Shown here: in pieces, positions 24,376 through 26,011 of the stretch | Numbering within the stretch: the stretch's first letter is position 1 | How the letters are laid out: each line of letters opens with the position of its first letter | Source: Bacteroidota bacterium | Lineage (GTDB): Bacteria; Bacteroidota; Bacteroidia; Flavobacteriales; Weeksellaceae | Length of the DNA stretch: 26,011 bases | Assembly: GCA_023411265.1 (NCBI GenBank) | Contig: JAEYOX010000041.1 | Span: 1 to 26,011, forward strand | Direction: 5' to 3' | Position numbers and translations under genes: made by a program | The notes under the pieces: model-generated | What the model was told of the DNA's origin: nothing | Database searches by the model: none | What the model saw: the letters and a program-made list of their open reading frames with translations, nothing else

Positions 24376-25590
24376 ATGAGCAGAAATTTCTTTTATATCG
24401 CACAGTTTTTTACTCCGGAACCTTACCTGAAAGACATCGATTTTATCAAGAAAATCAGGGAGAAAGGATGGAATCCTGTCGTGATCACCGGTTTTCCTAA
24501 TTACCCAAAAGGAAAAATTTACACGGGCTACAAGAATAGATTTTTCGCAGAAGAAACGATGGACGGAATTAAGGTCGTTCGCGTACTCACTTATGCAGAT
24601 CACAGTTTGAGTGCTTTTAAACGGGCACTGAATTATTTTGTATTCGGTTTTTTTGCTGCCCTGGCTGTATTAAAATATGGAAAAAGAAATAGTTTTTATT
24701 ATATTCTTCAGTCGTCGCCGTTAGTGATTTTCTGTGCGTGGGCTGTTAGAATATCTAAACCCAAATCAAAAATCCTATTGGATATTCAAGATGTTTTTCC
24801 AGAAAATATAAGAGTTTCGGGCTTTATCAAATCGAAAATTATCATCAATATTCTGGATTTTTTATTACATCATTTTTATTATAAAACTTTTGATCTTTTT
24901 GTCACTGTATCAGAAAGTTTTCGTGAAATCATTGCCTCCAAAAACATTTCGCGAGATCGTATTCTGACCCTTTACAATTGGTCGATGATAGAAAATCGTC
25001 CAAATTTGAACACTCCATCACATCAATTTGAAAATGAAGGATTTCATATTGTGTACGCAGGAAATATCGGGGTTCATCAGGGACTGTCCAAATTGGGTTC
25101 AGGAATTAATAGAATCACTGAAATAAATTCCCAGATCTTTTTTCATTTCTTTGGAGACGGAACCGATTTCGATGAGTTTGAGAAAAAAGTGGGTCATAAT
25201 AAAAATGTGATTTTATACGGAAGGGTTTCCGAAAACGAAATTGGAAAATACTTGCTGGCAGCAAATGCTTTATTTTTACATTTGATCAAAGATCCGATTT
25301 ATGAAAGCATCATTCCTTCTAAACTTCAGGCTTATATCGGAATAGCCAAGCCGTTATTAGCCGGAATAGAAGGAGAAGCGCGGGCTATCATTACCGATGC
25401 TCAATTAGGTGAAGTGTTTCAGTCCGAAGATAGTAAAGGTTTTGAAGAAGCTGCATTAAAACTGATTCAATATCCGCAGGAACGTGTAGAAAGAATACGA
25501 GAAAGCAGTTTAAACTTGTATACTGAAAAATTTTCACGTGCAGCCGGAGCTGAACGGCTGAACGTTTTCTTATATAAAAACACAAGATGA
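24376..25590 (+). CDS. Glycosyltransferase family 4, WbuB/WcaI-like
   Basis: 404 residues from ATG 24376. An in-frame ATG at 24340 adds 12 residues (MLVRIVRHEVEL) of basic, non-conserved look; the family pattern begins at SRNFFYIAQFFTPEP. The N-terminal half has the WbuB/WcaI-type series: FTPEPYLKDIDF, then GFPNYPKGKIY, and LLDIQDVFPENIRVSG. A membrane-associating hydrophobic patch (YFVFGFFAALAVL) is also present. The C-terminal half has HIVYAGNIGVHQGLSKL, FHFFGDGTDFDEF and SIIPSKLQAYIGIAKPLLAG, the last being the donor-binding region in this subgroup. Expected to add a sugar, often an N-acetylated deoxyhexosamine in known relatives, to the growing lipid-linked unit. It overlaps the next gene by ATGA. 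Confidence 0.9.
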   Translation: MSRNFFYIAQFFTPEPYLKDIDFIKKIREKGWNPVVITGFPNYPKGKIYTGYKNRFFAEETMDGIKVVRVLTYADHSLSAFKRALNYFVFGFFAALAVLKYGKRNSFYYILQSSPLVIFCAWAVRISKPKSKILLDIQDVFPENIRVSGFIKSKIIINILDFLLHHFYYKTFDLFVTVSESFREIIASKNISRDRILTLYNWSMIENRPNLNTPSHQFENEGFHIVYAGNIGVHQGLSKLGSGINRITEINSQIFFHFFGDGTDFDEFEKKVGHNKNVILYGRVSENEIGKYLLAANALFLHLIKDPIYESIIPSKLQAYIGIAKPLLAGIEGEARAIITDAQLGEVFQSEDSKGFEEAALKLIQYPQERVERIRESSLNLYTEKFSRAAGAERLNVFLYKNTR

Positions 25591-26011
25591 CCGTTAGAAA
25601 AGCTAACCCAACAGATATTACTGAGATCGTGGAGATCCATATGGATCGGTTTCAAAATTTCTTTTTAACATCCTTAGGAAGTTCCTTCCTTCGAACTTTT
25701 TATAAGGCATTTCTCAAATCACCCGGCATTCTTCTGGTGTTGGAAGATGAGGGTTTGGTAAAAGGATTTGTGGCAGGAAGCAGAGATAACAGAGGTTTTT
25801 ACAAAAAAATAGTTAAAAATAATTTTCTCGGTTTCTTTCTAATCGGAATAAAGTTGTTTTTCACCAAGCCTGGTTCACTTATAAGAGTTGGTTATAAAAT
25901 TATTAAATCTGAAAAAAATAGTATTATATTTGCCGAACTCCTCAGTATAGCCAGCAAGAAAAATAAGAAAGGATATGGGAAGCTGCTTTTGAAGGGTTTT
26001 GAAACGGAGGT
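25587..26011 (+). CDS. GNAT-family N-acetyltransferase, 3' end cut by window edge
   Basis: I translated 141 codons from the ATG at 25587 (ATGA overlap with the glycosyltransferase) to the right edge, with no stop. MTVRKANPTDITEIVEIHMDRF is a standard GNAT N-terminus. FFLTSLGSSFLRTFYKAF is a stretch I know from acetyltransferases of polysaccharide loci. FAELLSIASKKNKKGYGKLL contains the acetyl-CoA pyrophosphate loop (GYG at 129-131), and the protein continues beyond the window. Its place in the operon suggests it acetylates the 4-amino sugar made by the dehydratase and aminotransferase, or another amino sugar. This is inference, since the usual PglD-type acetyltransferase has a left-handed beta-helix fold instead. 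Confidence 0.85.
   Translation, partial: MTVRKANPTDITEIVEIHMDRFQNFFLTSLGSSFLRTFYKAFLKSPGILLVLEDEGLVKGFVAGSRDNRGFYKKIVKNNFLGFFLIGIKLFFTKPGSLIRVGYKIIKSEKNSIIFAELLSIASKKNKKGYGKLLLKGFETE

Noticed and set aside
1..26011. tRNA/rRNA genes, CRISPR arrays, insertion sequences, prophage or attachment sites
   Set aside because: Nothing resembling cloverleaf genes, spaced identical repeats, transposase or integrase genes or long terminal repeats was found on reading both strands.

Overview
This window (low GC, about 37-40% by eye) looks like the chromosome of a Bacteroidota bacterium, most likely a flavobacterium close to Chryseobacterium/Weeksellaceae. Several things point there. Shine-Dalgarno sequences are almost absent. 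Several start regions carry the Bacteroidota -7 element TAnnTTTG, in two cases with a correctly spaced -33 TTG. The gene families (triplicated POT peptide transporters, a DPP4-type S9 peptidase, DUF3667, MtaB, a stand-alone FMN glutamate-synthase domain, a PglF/Wza/Wzc surface-polysaccharide locus) are typical of that group. The assignment is by protein families and promoter style, not by database search.

Left part (1-7620, minus strand): peptide nutrition. Three proton-coupled oligopeptide transporters (POT/PTR, MFS) lie in tandem, the leftmost cut by the window edge. Behind them is a secreted prolyl dipeptidyl peptidase IV. The peptidase and the adjacent transporter are 32 bases apart and end at one shared terminator, so they probably form an operon: dipeptides released in the periplasm are taken up by the co-expressed carrier. 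The middle transporter has its own promoter and terminator. A zinc-ribbon membrane protein of family DUF3667 follows.

Middle (7621-11330, mostly plus strand): a possible small protein of unknown function, the tRNA methylthiotransferase gene mtaB, and a membrane-anchored FMN/[3Fe-4S] glutamate-synthase-like protein that ends in a clear intrinsic terminator.

Right part (11377-26011, plus strand): a surface polysaccharide (capsule/exopolysaccharide or O-antigen-type) operon running off the right edge. A strong candidate promoter is followed by an unusually long leader of about 360 nt. The leader holds stacked palindromes, including a terminator-like hairpin. The genes then come in this order: PglE-like sugar aminotransferase; PglF-like UDP-GlcNAc 4,6-dehydratase; Wza-like export lipoprotein; Wzc-like tyrosine autokinase/co-polymerase; EpsG-type polymerase; a putative glycosyltransferase; Wzx-type flippase; a secreted GH123-like glycoside hydrolase; two GT4 glycosyltransferases; and the start of a GNAT acetyltransferase. 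From the polymerase on, most genes overlap by ATGA, which suggests translational coupling. Together they would make a 4-amino-4,6-dideoxy-HexNAc precursor, assemble a repeat unit, flip it, polymerise it and export it. The GH123-like enzyme is the most unexpected member. No initiating phosphoglycosyltransferase is in the window.

No tRNA, rRNA, CRISPR array, insertion sequence or prophage was seen.
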